64,000 nucleotides of DNA from Flavobacteriales bacterium. Its GTDB lineage: Bacteria; Bacteroidota; Bacteroidia; Flavobacteriales_D; Sanyastnellaceae. The position numbers and the translations under genes are program-made. How positions within the stretch are numbered: position 1 is the first letter of the stretch; each line of letters begins with the position of its first letter. The DNA is taken from positions 62,001 through 126,000 of the forward strand of contig JAIBBG010000002.1 of the NCBI GenBank assembly GCA_019694805.1. The letters run 5' to 3'. Shown piece after piece: positions 16,861 through 26,026 of the stretch. The notes beneath the pieces were generated by a model. That model was not told where the DNA came from. It saw only the letters and a list, made by a program, of their open reading frames with translations, and ran no database searches.

Positions 16861-19407
16861 TTAGTTTTTCACTGCAAGCTGAATGGTTTCGGTTTTGTCA
16901 CCAACCACGACCTTTACGATATAAATTCCTGAACCAAAAGTTGAAGCAGGAATGGTGAAAATTCGTTCGCCCGAAATATCCAATATCCCGCTCATCCACA
17001 CTTGTTTACCAGTCATGTCGAAAACCTGGTATTGAGCGCTGGTATGATTGATAGACGAAATGGACAGCGTTGCATCACCATTCGTTGGATTAGGATAAAC
17101 CATGAATTGTTCAGAGCTTCCAACTTCTGTTAATCCCACATTCATCAATGTGAAAGTATAAACATCGTCACAATCACCGTTAGTTGCAGTGAGCACCACT
17201 TCATAATCACCAGATGCATTGTACGTATGTATTGGATTCACTTCAGAGCTGGTATTGCCATCTCCAAAATTCCATGAATAGGAGGTGGCATTTGTAGAAT
17301 TATTACTAAAGTCATAAGTGCCACTGCCGAAATCGAAATCAAATGTGAAATTCGCTGTTGGAGTTGGATTGACTTGAATGAAGACAAAGTTTGAAGTACC
17401 AACACCATCGCACTGATCTGCATTAGTGACTGTCACGGTATATGCGCCTTCTTCTGTAGCTTCAATGGTTTGACTTGTCTCGTTCATTAACTCATTTCCA
17501 TTGAGGTTCCATACGTAGCTATCAGATGTGCTGGCAGTAAGTGTTACGCTTTCTCCCTCGCAAATAGAAATATCGCTGTTGGTTGTAATGGTTGGAACTG
17601 GAGAGTCACTTACTGATACTTCGATGGTATTGGATGTAGCTTCACAACCGTTTTCATCAGTATAGTTGAGTGAATAAACGCCTGAAGCAGTCACTGTGAT
17701 ACTGGCAGAAGTGGCATCATTTGACCACACATTACCCGAAGTCTCACTTGAGGAAAGAACAACCGAACCTCCAGTGCAGAATGAAGTGGGTCCATCTGCA
17801 GAAATGTTCACTGAAGGTGTCGGATAGGTACTTACTTCAGCCACGGATGAAGCAGAAGTACAGCCTCTTCCTGATGTTACTTCTAAAGTAACACTCGCAG
17901 GAGCTGCAACACTGATGGAGTTACTTTCCTCTCCTGTGCTCCAAGTATAAACAGGATTTACGGCTGTGGTCACTGCATTCATAACAACAGACTCACCTTC
18001 GCACACGGTAGCATTTCCAATCAATTCTATAGAAGAAGTGAAAGCGTAGTTGATAAGGCTGGTATAATCGGCATTTTGTGGATTGAATTCTGCCCAACAT
18101 GAGGTCCAGTTTTCTGTTCCGAATGCACCGCGATAAGTGGTAGTTTCAAAAAATGAATTGTTCAAGTAACTGTCCGTGAATGATGCTCCACTGAGTAGTG
18201 GAGATCCAGCAGTGAGTGTGAAATTAGGTTGTGCATTGTCAACTTGTGCAAACATCAGTTCGCTCACATTGGTGATATTGCTATTGCCATATCCAGATGT
18301 GTTGAACCATGAATCAATATTAAATGTTCCGCTAACATTGTTCGGGTTTGCATTGGATGAAGTAGCCAACGTATCGTTCATGAAACACAATACACTATTC
18401 ATAAAACGTAAGTCATTATTTTGTGCATTGGCGTGCGTGGTGGAACCATCAATGAGCAAACCTGTTGGATATCCAACGAAAACAGAGTTGAACACGCTGG
18501 TTTTGGTGTTTCTTCTCAAGTGCAGCGCACGTTTGTAATTTGAATTGATGGTGCTGCTGAACGCCAGTGGTCCTACTACAGTAATATTAGAGAATACCGG
18601 TTGAGTGATAGGGGTGTTCGTTGTGCCCTGACCATCATTGTCAGATTCGAAACCATTTGATCCGGACTGATCTGCGATATTGGGATCGCGCACAATAAGT
18701 CCGAATTGGATGTTTCCTCTGAATCCGAAGTCAGTATCAAAATCATCATCCCAATTGTTATAAGAAATCAAGTTGGTACAGTTTACTGTTCCACCAAACC
18801 ATTCGAAACCGTCGTCTCCAGAATAAGAAACTTGCACGTGGTCAATGGTTGTGCCTCGTCCAACACCACCACAAGTGAGACCATTGATTTCGCTGTTAGG
18901 TTGGAAAGGAATTCCACCGAACTCAATGCGAACATATCTCAAGGTTCCACTATTATCATTATCATCTGGCGTAGCCCCTCCACCATAAATTGACCCCACA
19001 CCTCCTTCGATGATGGCTTCACCGGCTGCAGTTCCGTTACCTGCATTTTCAGGAGTGTTGACAGATGCACGACCACAAAGTATTAATCCACCCCAATCAC
19101 CATAACTTCTTTGTCCTGCTGGTTTTTGTGATGTAAAAACAATAGGCTGTTCGGCTGTTCCTTCAGCCATAATCATAGCACCGCGTTCGATGATCAAAGA
19201 TCCTTTGGTAGTGAAGTCTCCTTTGATGATAGTACCGGGTTCAATGGTGAGTGTTGCACCATTGCGCACATAAACCCAACCGTCCAATAGATAAATGTTG
19301 TCATTTGTCCAGGTTGTGTTGGAAGCAATTTCACCACTTACAATGATCTGTGCCCCCGTAAGTAGTGTGATCAGCAAGAGCTGAAGAGAAAGTAGAACTT
19401 TTTTCAT
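16861..19407 (-). CDS. T9SS-secreted beta-helix/PKD protein
   Basis: An 848-residue secreted protein. In order it has a signal peptide (1-19), a right-handed beta-helix-like region (about 25-450) with many short strand turns and DDG/DND motifs, and three bacterial Ig-like repeats. Those repeats (about 460-680) each begin with a C-x-G-E-S-V or C-x-G-G-S-V type block. A PKD domain (about 680-750, YSWNFGDGNTSS) and a T9SS type A sorting domain (from about 767: YPNPTNG ... GIYIVKVVVGDK) follow. It is expected to be exported through T9SS and anchored or released at the surface. It lies 137 nt downstream of a TonB-dependent receptor on the same strand, suggesting a receptor plus surface partner. 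Ligand unknown. Confidence 0.88.
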   Translation of the reverse strand: MKKVLLSLQLLLITLLTGAQIIVSGEIASNTTWTNDNIYLLDGWVYVRNGATLTIEPGTIIKGDFTTKGSLIIERGAMIMAEGTAEQPIVFTSQKPAGQRSYGDWGGLILCGRASVNTPENAGNGTAAGEAIIEGGVGSIYGGGATPDDNDNSGTLRYVRIEFGGIPFQPNSEINGLTCGGVGRGTTIDHVQVSYSGDDGFEWFGGTVNCTNLISYNNWDDDFDTDFGFRGNIQFGLIVRDPNIADQSGSNGFESDNDGQGTTNTPITQPVFSNITVVGPLAFSSTINSNYKRALHLRRNTKTSVFNSVFVGYPTGLLIDGSTTHANAQNNDLRFMNSVLCFMNDTLATSSNANPNNVSGTFNIDSWFNTSGYGNSNITNVSELMFAQVDNAQPNFTLTAGSPLLSGASFTDSYLNNSFFETTTYRGAFGTENWTSCWAEFNPQNADYTSLINYAFTSSIELIGNATVCEGESVVMNAVTTAVNPVYTWSTGEESNSISVAAPASVTLEVTSGRGCTSASSVAEVSTYPTPSVNISADGPTSFCTGGSVVLSSSETSGNVWSNDATSASITVTASGVYSLNYTDENGCEATSNTIEVSVSDSPVPTITTNSDISICEGESVTLTASTSDSYVWNLNGNELMNETSQTIEATEEGAYTVTVTNADQCDGVGTSNFVFIQVNPTPTANFTFDFDFGSGTYDFSNNSTNATSYSWNFGDGNTSSEVNPIHTYNASGDYEVVLTATNGDCDDVYTFTLMNVGLTEVGSSEQFMVYPNPTNGDATLSISSINHTSAQYQVFDMTGKQVWMSGILDISGERIFTIPASTFGSGIYIVKVVVGDKTETIQLAVKN

Positions 19408-19544
19408 CGGTAATTATTTGTTGTGCAAAACTCCCGACTACATTTTATTCTGTGATTACATCTGAATTAATCAACAGTTAACTCCCATGTCTTATTCTGT
19501 AATCAGAATGTAAATTCTACATGAAGCAATGGATCCTATATGAA

Positions 19545-22415
19545 TCAATCTTGCTTAAATTGATATGAAACACCAAAGTTGAAATAGGTTCCTCGTTGGA
19601 AAATTTGAAGTTGTTGGTCTTCGTCTCGTTGAAGTTTGCCGTCATGATTAGCATCTTGGATCCAAGCGATGGGTTGATTCAACAAATCCTGTATACCGAA
19701 ACGGACCTCAAACGAACGTCCAATCTTTTTGCCAATGGTCAAGTCGATTTGATTTCTTGGCATTTCCCAAACTTCTGGAATTCCCGGAATGCCTGCAACA
19801 ACAACACGCTCGCCGATGACATTGTACATAGCACTAACACTTAATCCTATGCTATCATTTTGATAAAAAATTCCAGCATTGATGATGTAGGGTGATTGTC
19901 CCATCATTGGCCTGTTGTTATCTATTCCCGTTTCTGAATTATTCTCACTCAGTTCTATTTTACTATTGATCCATGAGGCATTCGCTACAAGCGTGAATTG
20001 ATTCATAAATCCTTCTGATGGATCATATTCACTACCCGTGAGCAGGGATGCAATGTGACCTATGCGGATTCTCGAATCCACTTCAACGCCATAATTGGTT
20101 GCGCTCGGAGCATTGCCAGGTATAAAACTGAGTGTTCCTCCACTTCCGACTCCTGGTTGAAAATAGAGCTCAATCGGATTTTCGAAATATTTATAGAATG
20201 CACCGATACTGAACATCTCTGTGGACGATGGATACAATTCCCATCTGATGTCATAATTCTGTATGGTGGCAAAAGTCAAATCTGGATTACCTGTCATGAT
20301 AGCATTGCGTTTGTAATCGTAAAAGGAGAATGGAGCAAGTTCCCTGAATTCCGGACGATTTACAGTTACACCATATGATGCTCGGATCAAATTACCTGAA
20401 TTGAAATTGTAACTCAAGTTAGCAGATGGAAGCAATATGATGCTATCAAGTGCTACATTGAATTCTTTGTTCTGAAGATCTTTGGTTGATAATCTTTGTT
20501 GATTGTTCTCCATCCTCAAACCCCCACTGAGGTTCCACTTTTGATATGGCAGATTGATCATGGCGTATGTCGCAAGCAGTGTATTGGATGCGTCATAAGA
20601 ATCCTGCGGCTTGGTATCTTCATCTAGAATAAGGCCATTCATGGCGTTGATATTTGTTGTGTCAAGAATGTCATCAATTGCTTGATAAGCCAAATCCTGA
20701 TTCATAAAAGTCTGGAATGATGCTGCCTTATAGCCAATGTTCCTTACACTAAATGAGCGATCCTTTTTTTCGTGATAAACACCCGCCTTCACTGAAAGGT
20801 GTTGTTCATTGCCTTGATCATCCTGTCCTGTTTTCCAGATTTTATGTTCATAGGATGCAGAGAACATTGGTGTAGTTTCTTTCATTTCTAAAAATAACCT
20901 GCCGAAATAGTTGGGATCTGCACTGAAAGGTATATAAGCCTGATATGCTGGATTGCTCAAGTCGAGCGGTTTGGTGTACCTGATACGACGCCAATCTGGA
21001 TCACTGCTTTTAGCACTGGCAAAACCAATTGTCCATTCGAGTTTTCCTTTCTTTTGGAAAATTTCATGGTTGCCCAACAATTGACTGCTGGTGATTACTC
21101 GTTCATTGTAACCATAAAAATTTGAGCGGACATAATTGCCTTGTTCTTGTTCTATCCCTCTTCTAAGTAAGTCTTCGGCTTGACCCATTTGGGTTGCGAA
21201 ATTTTTGAATTCAATGCTGTGTTTTTTATTTCTGAAACCAATGTTCAACAATCCACCAACACGCGCATTCGTCTGATATGTGCTATCCAGCATAAAGGAT
21301 ACTGTGTCGCTTTCGTGAAGAATGTCATCGTACACATTATATACCCCGGATTTGTTTTCGAAAAAGGTGCGCGTTCGACTGTAGTTCAACGCCGCGAGAA
21401 TTCCAAACTCGCCATATTCTTTGGTGAATTTTTTTCCGATGTATAGGTTGGAACGAAGATCCAGTGGTGCTTTCTCGGATTGAATTCCAATGCCGTTGGT
21501 AAGCGATCGACTCACATCAACCCTTTCTTGTCCTTCAGTATCACGAACATTTTCCGGAAAGGAGGATGGAAGTGCCCTCATGCCATCATCCTTGCCAAGC
21601 CAATCCTTGGAACTTCTTTCACTGAAATAAAAATCTTGACCAGTGGTTCCTTGTCTGTATCCAAATTGTTGCGTAAAGCTTACTTCAAAATTTTTGGTCG
21701 GAAAATTCTTCGTAAAAACCTTAATACTTCCACCTGCAAATTCGCCTGGAAGATCCGGAGATGGTGACTTATATATCAGAAATCGATCTATCAAACCGCT
21801 GGAAATGATGTCGAATGAAAATGATCTCACATCACTTTCCATGCTTGGAGCGAACGCGTTATTGATCATGACAGAATTGTAACGCTCACTCAATCCACGA
21901 ACAATCACAAATCTGTTATCCACTACAGTAACTCCAGGAATTCTTCTGGCAACTTCTGAAGCATCTCTATCCTGCGATTTTGCAATTTGTGCTGAACCAA
22001 TACCATTGACAACACCTTTCGCTTCTTTCATTTCCATGAGCACCGCTGCTTCGGTTGATGTTGTTTTGTATTCAACAATTTCCACTGCACCTGTTTCAAT
22101 AGGAGCATTGCTCAATGCTACCATCAATTCTGTGGTTTCGCCATCTTTGACAACAATGTCTTTTATCTTTTGGGTTTGATATGAAATGAATGTGATGGTG
22201 ACTTCATATGTACCTGCAGGAATTTTTTTTAAGGTAAATGAGCCGAATAAGTCGGATGCTGTTCCAAGTTGAAGGGATTCTATTTGAACCACTGCGCCTA
22301 CCAAGTCTTCGCCAGTTAATTCATCAACCACTTTTCCGGTAATGGTACCGGTCTGCGCAGTGGCGACCAAGGCTGAAAAAAGCGAAATAAAAAGCGTTGA
22401 TAGGAAATTTTTCAT
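19545..22415 (-). CDS. TonB-dependent receptor with N-terminal carboxypeptidase-like domain
   Basis: A 956-residue outer-membrane transporter: signal peptide (about 1-20), CarboxypepD_reg-like domain (about 20-105, TGTITGKVVDELTGEDLVGA), plug domain (about 130-245, including IPGVTVVDNRFVIVRGLSERYNSVMIN) and a long 22-strand-type barrel ending in FNFGVSYQFKQD. It imports an unknown ligand using TonB energy. The frame extends 20 codons upstream to 22475, but ATG 22415 begins a proper signal peptide. The secreted beta-helix protein follows on the same strand. No SusD partner is present, so a SusCD glycan system is unlikely; peptide, siderophore or phosphorus ligands remain possible. Confidence 0.9.
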   Translation of the reverse strand: MKNFLSTLFISLFSALVATAQTGTITGKVVDELTGEDLVGAVVQIESLQLGTASDLFGSFTLKKIPAGTYEVTITFISYQTQKIKDIVVKDGETTELMVALSNAPIETGAVEIVEYKTTSTEAAVLMEMKEAKGVVNGIGSAQIAKSQDRDASEVARRIPGVTVVDNRFVIVRGLSERYNSVMINNAFAPSMESDVRSFSFDIISSGLIDRFLIYKSPSPDLPGEFAGGSIKVFTKNFPTKNFEVSFTQQFGYRQGTTGQDFYFSERSSKDWLGKDDGMRALPSSFPENVRDTEGQERVDVSRSLTNGIGIQSEKAPLDLRSNLYIGKKFTKEYGEFGILAALNYSRTRTFFENKSGVYNVYDDILHESDTVSFMLDSTYQTNARVGGLLNIGFRNKKHSIEFKNFATQMGQAEDLLRRGIEQEQGNYVRSNFYGYNERVITSSQLLGNHEIFQKKGKLEWTIGFASAKSSDPDWRRIRYTKPLDLSNPAYQAYIPFSADPNYFGRLFLEMKETTPMFSASYEHKIWKTGQDDQGNEQHLSVKAGVYHEKKDRSFSVRNIGYKAASFQTFMNQDLAYQAIDDILDTTNINAMNGLILDEDTKPQDSYDASNTLLATYAMINLPYQKWNLSGGLRMENNQQRLSTKDLQNKEFNVALDSIILLPSANLSYNFNSGNLIRASYGVTVNRPEFRELAPFSFYDYKRNAIMTGNPDLTFATIQNYDIRWELYPSSTEMFSIGAFYKYFENPIELYFQPGVGSGGTLSFIPGNAPSATNYGVEVDSRIRIGHIASLLTGSEYDPSEGFMNQFTLVANASWINSKIELSENNSETGIDNNRPMMGQSPYIINAGIFYQNDSIGLSVSAMYNVIGERVVVAGIPGIPEVWEMPRNQIDLTIGKKIGRSFEVRFGIQDLLNQPIAWIQDANHDGKLQRDEDQQLQIFQRGTYFNFGVSYQFKQD

Positions 22416-22634
22416 GTGATATCGGTAATCTGGTGCAAAACAAATTCCACCGGATTGCCGGAAAGTCACGACCACATTATGACTGTGTTATCTAAAATGT
22501 CCCTCAATGTTTTCTACATTGATTTTAGGCAACGAATTCCAGGATATTCAATTCATCAAAAACCTTTGCTACGCCTATTGTATCGCATCTTTTGATCGGC
22601 GTTTGCTGAATTTGATAATAAGATGAGCTCGAAC

Positions 22635-24650
22635 TTAATATTGAACAAGACTCAGCAACATGTCCTGAAATCTTTTGTTGGCCAAAAAGTTCTTTTCGAG
22701 TGATGCATTGAATGGCACCGGAGTGTCAAGGCTCGCGCATCGTTTAACTGGTGCATCCAAATATTCAAAACAATTTTCAGTGATAAGTGAAGATATCTCT
22801 CCACCAATACCACCAGTGAGACAGTCTTCATGAAGAACGATCGCCCGACCGGTTTTCTTCACGGAGTTGTAGACGGTTTCTGTATCCAAAGGAAGAAGAG
22901 TTCTCAAATCGATGAGATCAGCTTGAATCTCAGGGTGATTTTTCAGTGTTTCCATCGCCCAGTGTACACCTAATCCATAGGTGATGATAGTTACCTGGTC
23001 GCCAGTTGTGATAAGGCGAGCTTTGCCGAATGGTATGGTGTAAAATCCTTCCGGCACTTGTGTTGCCACACTTCGATACAGAGCTTTGTGTTCAAAGAAT
23101 ATAACGGGATTCGGATCCTCAAACGCCTGGCAGAGGAGTCCTTTTGCATCTTCAGGAAATGCAGGATAAACAACCCTTAATCCTGGTGTATGTGTGAACC
23201 AAGCTTCATTACTTTGACTATGAAATGGTCCTGCTGCAACTGATGCACCCGTCGGCATGCGCACCACCACATCTGCTTTTTCTTCCCAACGATAGTGAAG
23301 CTTCGCCAGATTATTGACAATCTGATTGAAACCACATGTGACAAAATCCGCGAATTGCATTTCAACCATCGCTTTATATCCACTCATGGATAAACCCAAT
23401 CCGGTTCCAATGATGGCAGATTCGCAAAGTGGCGTATTGCGAACACGGTCTTTTCCAAATTCTTCCACAAAACCTTCGGTCACTTTGAAAACTCCGCCAT
23501 ACTCTGCAATATCTTGTCCCATCAGTATGAGGTTTTGATGTTTACGCATGGATAGTTTTAATCCATCACTGATCGCATCAATAAATCTCTTCTCTGAGGT
23601 CGTTGAATCCTCTGGTTTAATTTCAACATTGGAAAAAGGTGCGAACAAATCTTGCAACTCAATCTCAGTATCCGGGGTGATATCCGGTTCAGCATAAGCT
23701 TCTTTGAGAGAGTCATTGATTTCTTGTTTAATAGCACTTCTGTATTGCTGGATATCATTTTCATCGATCAGGCCTTTCTCAAAAAGCCAGGCTTCAAAAT
23801 TGTCAACCGGGTCTTTTTTCTCCCAGGATTCGATGAGACCATCAGGGTAGTATTTTGTACCACTGGCCTCTTCGTGCCCGCGAATGCGGAATGTCATAAA
23901 CTCCATGAGGATTGGTCTGGGACGCTGGCGAATACTTTCCGCGGCTTTTTTCACTGCCTTATATACTTCAACGATATTGTTGCCATCTACCTGTATAGCG
24001 TCTTCTGCAGGCATACCATATCCAATGGCTTTATCGATGAATTGTTTACAACGGAATTGTTCTCTGCTTGGCGTAGAAAGTCCCCATGAATTGTTTTCAA
24101 TGGCAATGATCACAGGAAGATCCCAAACTGTAGCCACATTGAGTGCTTCATGGAAATCACCTTCACTTGCACCACCATCGCCACAAAAGACAATCGTTGC
24201 TTTTTGGGTTTGACCTATTTTGCTGGCCAGCGCCATGCCATCTGCAATGCCCAATTGAGGACCCAGGTGGGAAATCATTCCAACTACCCGATGCTTCATG
24301 GTGCCAAAGTGGAAGGACCTATCGCGCCCCTTGGTGAACCCGTGTTCTTTTCCTTGAAATTGAAGAAAAAGTTGTTTCAGTGGAAGGTTCCTGCCAGTGA
24401 AAATGCCCAGGTTTCTATGCATGGGCAAAATGAATTCATCTTCGTTCATAGCCAAAGCAACACCCACAGAAATTGCTTCTTGTCCAAAGCTGCTGAACCA
24501 TTTGGATATTTTACCCAAACGCAATTGACTGAGCATTTTTTCTTCGATCAAACGTGGCTTCAGAATGGCTTTGTAAAGCTTCAACAACTCTTCATCAGAA
24601 AGACCATGGTTCTTCTGAAATTTAATCACGGGTTTCGTAAGTAACGACAT
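22635..24650 (-). CDS. 2-oxo acid dehydrogenase E1, fused alpha and beta subunits (copy 2)
   Basis: A 671-residue fused E1 of the branched-chain 2-oxo acid dehydrogenase type. The alpha half is about 1-335, with the canonical ThDP motif GDG at 157-159 and NN at 186-187. The beta half is about 355-671, with EMQFADF and ASVAAGPFHSQS. The enzyme decarboxylates branched-chain 2-oxo acids for fatty-acid precursor synthesis or degradation. Its alpha half keeps the family's conserved RSFHFG, where the copy at 1221-3296 differs (HPALRRDDMP). The two are clearly paralogous but not recent duplicates. An inverted repeat ATTTCG-GTTG-CGAAAT (24660-24675) just upstream overlaps a TAATTTCG that could serve as the -7 box. 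Confidence 0.9.
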   Translation of the reverse strand: MSLLTKPVIKFQKNHGLSDEELLKLYKAILKPRLIEEKMLSQLRLGKISKWFSSFGQEAISVGVALAMNEDEFILPMHRNLGIFTGRNLPLKQLFLQFQGKEHGFTKGRDRSFHFGTMKHRVVGMISHLGPQLGIADGMALASKIGQTQKATIVFCGDGGASEGDFHEALNVATVWDLPVIIAIENNSWGLSTPSREQFRCKQFIDKAIGYGMPAEDAIQVDGNNIVEVYKAVKKAAESIRQRPRPILMEFMTFRIRGHEEASGTKYYPDGLIESWEKKDPVDNFEAWLFEKGLIDENDIQQYRSAIKQEINDSLKEAYAEPDITPDTEIELQDLFAPFSNVEIKPEDSTTSEKRFIDAISDGLKLSMRKHQNLILMGQDIAEYGGVFKVTEGFVEEFGKDRVRNTPLCESAIIGTGLGLSMSGYKAMVEMQFADFVTCGFNQIVNNLAKLHYRWEEKADVVVRMPTGASVAAGPFHSQSNEAWFTHTPGLRVVYPAFPEDAKGLLCQAFEDPNPVIFFEHKALYRSVATQVPEGFYTIPFGKARLITTGDQVTIITYGLGVHWAMETLKNHPEIQADLIDLRTLLPLDTETVYNSVKKTGRAIVLHEDCLTGGIGGEISSLITENCFEYLDAPVKRCASLDTPVPFNASLEKNFLANKRFQDMLLSLVQY

Positions 24651-24847
24651 GAGGCTAATATTTCGGTTGCGAAATTAATCTGTTATGCATGGCTCGCGAT
24701 TCAAAATTAGTTTCAGGGATGAAAAGATGGATGATCCCAGATCATATGGTCGATTTCGTCAATGAGATTCAAAACACCAAAGAATATGAGCATACGCGAA
24801 AGTTTCTGACGCACAAACATGGAAACCTTGAACGGTTTCTCTCCCAT

Positions 24848-24952
24848 GGTGAGCAACCGAAACGAGCAAAGCTTGTCCCGCCAAAGCGGGATGCGAGTAT
24901 TCAAAGGTGTTTTGGATCGGAATAGAAATTCGACTTCATGATCTGGGTTAAA
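24848..24952 (+). repeat. Dispersed intergenic repeat, long copy
   Basis: This 105-nt stretch aligns almost end to end with 49312-49415, at roughly three quarters identity by hand count. Shared blocks are GGTGAGCA, CGAAACGA, GTCCCGCC, AAGCGG, ATCGGAAT and the 3' end ATCTGGGTTAAA. It contains a small hairpin (TCCCGC/GCGGGA). Similarity may begin earlier, at about 24800 (GCGCACAAACA-like block). The reading frame across it is not conserved between copies. Confidence 0.75.
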
Positions 24953-25265
24953 CTATGTATGATTGGAAAAATAATAATCCTCAGTGGGAAATATTTTAAT
25001 CTGATCAGGATATCAATTATGAAGAGGATCGTATATGTTGTTCATGGGCTCAATGGATGTAAAGTGTTTTAGAATATTAACACGATATAGATCAAGAGAA
25101 TTCAATTCACTTTAGGAATCTTATAATGCATTGATTGTAGCAAAAACCAAAAGCCTAGCGTTGTTGCTGCTTTTCATGAAGGTTCTAAGGGGATTCTGAA
25201 CTTTATCAAGAGTGAGTCCTGAATATGTAACATTTGAATCATGTTTATTTCACAATTGATAGATA

Positions 25266-25273
25266 TATATTTG
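25266..25273 (+). promoter_or_regulatory. -7 box upstream of the AT-hook-like gene
   Basis: A perfect TAnnTTTG (TATATTTG) ends 23 nt before the ATG at 25297, predicting a 5' leader of about 15-20 nt. I see no good TTG about 20 nt further upstream. Confidence 0.5.
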
Positions 25274-25296
25274 ACCACTTTAATATAAAACTCAAA

Positions 25297-25854
25297 ATGG
25301 CAAAAGCAAACTATTTGGGTCAGATCAGAAAGCGTATGGATTCGTTGCGTAAAGAGTATAGTGCTCTTACCGAAGCGTATACGTTGCTTTCCTCTGCATC
25401 AGGAACACGCGGCAGAAAAGCTGCAATTCCATCACTTGAAGCACTGGTTTCAGTTGCTTCCGTTACGAATGGTCGAAAGGCTGGTAAGAAAACCAAAGGA
25501 ACCGGTAAACGCGGTCGCCCAGCTTTGAAACCAAAGGCTGCTAAAAGCGTTGGTCGTCCCAGCGGTAAACGCAGACGCAATGGCAACATCTCAACAAAAA
25601 TTGTTGACATTGTCACTAAAAACAATCGTTTCACCACAAACTCAGTGATTACTGACAAGCTGGTATCGCTTTACCCAGGTAAAGACAGAGCCGAGCTCGG
25701 AAAGTACATTTCTGTGATCCTTGCTAACATGAAAGCACGCAAGGAACTGGTTGTCCTGACGACTGACGCACAGGGCAAGAAAATGAGATCTGGTTTGTGG
25801 GGTCTGCCTTCTTGGGTGGAAGGCAATAAGCCAAAAGCAACCTATCTCAAATAA
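25297..25854 (+). CDS. AT-hook-like basic protein with a C-terminal winged-helix-like domain
   Basis: I do not recognise a named family. The 185 residues divide into an N-terminal helix (about 5-30), a basic linker (36-95) and a globular C-terminal part (about 98-165). The linker has repeated GR[KP] motifs: RGRK at 38-41, GRK at 59-61, KRGRP at 71-75 and VGRP at 85-88. The RGRP core is the DNA minor-groove contact of AT-hooks. The C-terminal part has helix-turn-helix-like spacing, ending SGLWGLPSWVEG. I infer a nucleoid-associated or histone-like DNA-binding protein. The start at 25297 is set by the -7 box 24 nt upstream, ruling out the TTG at 25234. It lies between two copies of the dispersed repeat. 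Confidence 0.7.
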   Translation: MAKANYLGQIRKRMDSLRKEYSALTEAYTLLSSASGTRGRKAAIPSLEALVSVASVTNGRKAGKKTKGTGKRGRPALKPKAAKSVGRPSGKRRRNGNISTKIVDIVTKNNRFTTNSVITDKLVSLYPGKDRAELGKYISVILANMKARKELVVLTTDAQGKKMRSGLWGLPSWVEGNKPKATYLK

Positions 25855-25872
25855 TTCATTGAGATAATTTGA

Positions 25873-25955
25873 TTTAAACCCGGATCATGCAGTCGGAATC
25901 GCTATTGAATGCGTCCAGCGCTTTTATAGATTTCGACGGCACGATCCGGGTTAAA
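25873..25955. repeat. Dispersed repeat, paired inverted copies
   Basis: Two copies of the repeat's terminal block face each other. The left arm 25873-25900 (TTTAAACCCGGATCATGC...) is nearly the reverse complement of the right arm 25929-25955 (...GGCACGATCCGGGTTAAA). The centre contains AGCGCTT, as in the copy at 31045. It can form a long cruciform or RNA stem just downstream of the AT-hook-like gene. Confidence 0.75.
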
Positions 25956-25984
25956 ATGAGCAGGAATTTCCTGCTCATTTTATT
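25953..25984. terminator. Perfect palindromic terminator
   Basis: A 14-bp perfect stem: 25953-25966 (AAAATGAGCAGGAA) pairs with 25968-25981, giving A-run/T-run flanks on both strands. It should terminate transcription of the AT-hook-like gene and could act in both directions. It overlaps the last three bases of the repeat. Confidence 0.8.
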
Positions 25985-26026
25985 ATTGTCTATTCAATTT
26001 CGCAAACAAGCAATTGTATACCAATC

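Larger units (their letters stand above)
24651..25296. other. 646-nt region without a convincing gene
   Basis: It holds one copy of the dispersed repeat (24848-24952) and the -7 box of the downstream gene. From the ATG at 24954 one frame reads a coding-like stretch (YDWKNNNPQWEIF, then EEDRICCSWAQWM) broken by several TAA stops within about 180 nt. This could be a decayed gene, but I recognise no family. Confidence 0.45.

Noticed and set aside
24689-24925. A 78-codon open frame on the plus strand, divergent from the E1 gene
   Set aside because: Its 3' third lies in the dispersed repeat, and the corresponding frame in the other long copy is broken by a stop, so it is not conserved as protein. 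No promoter or family similarity is seen.
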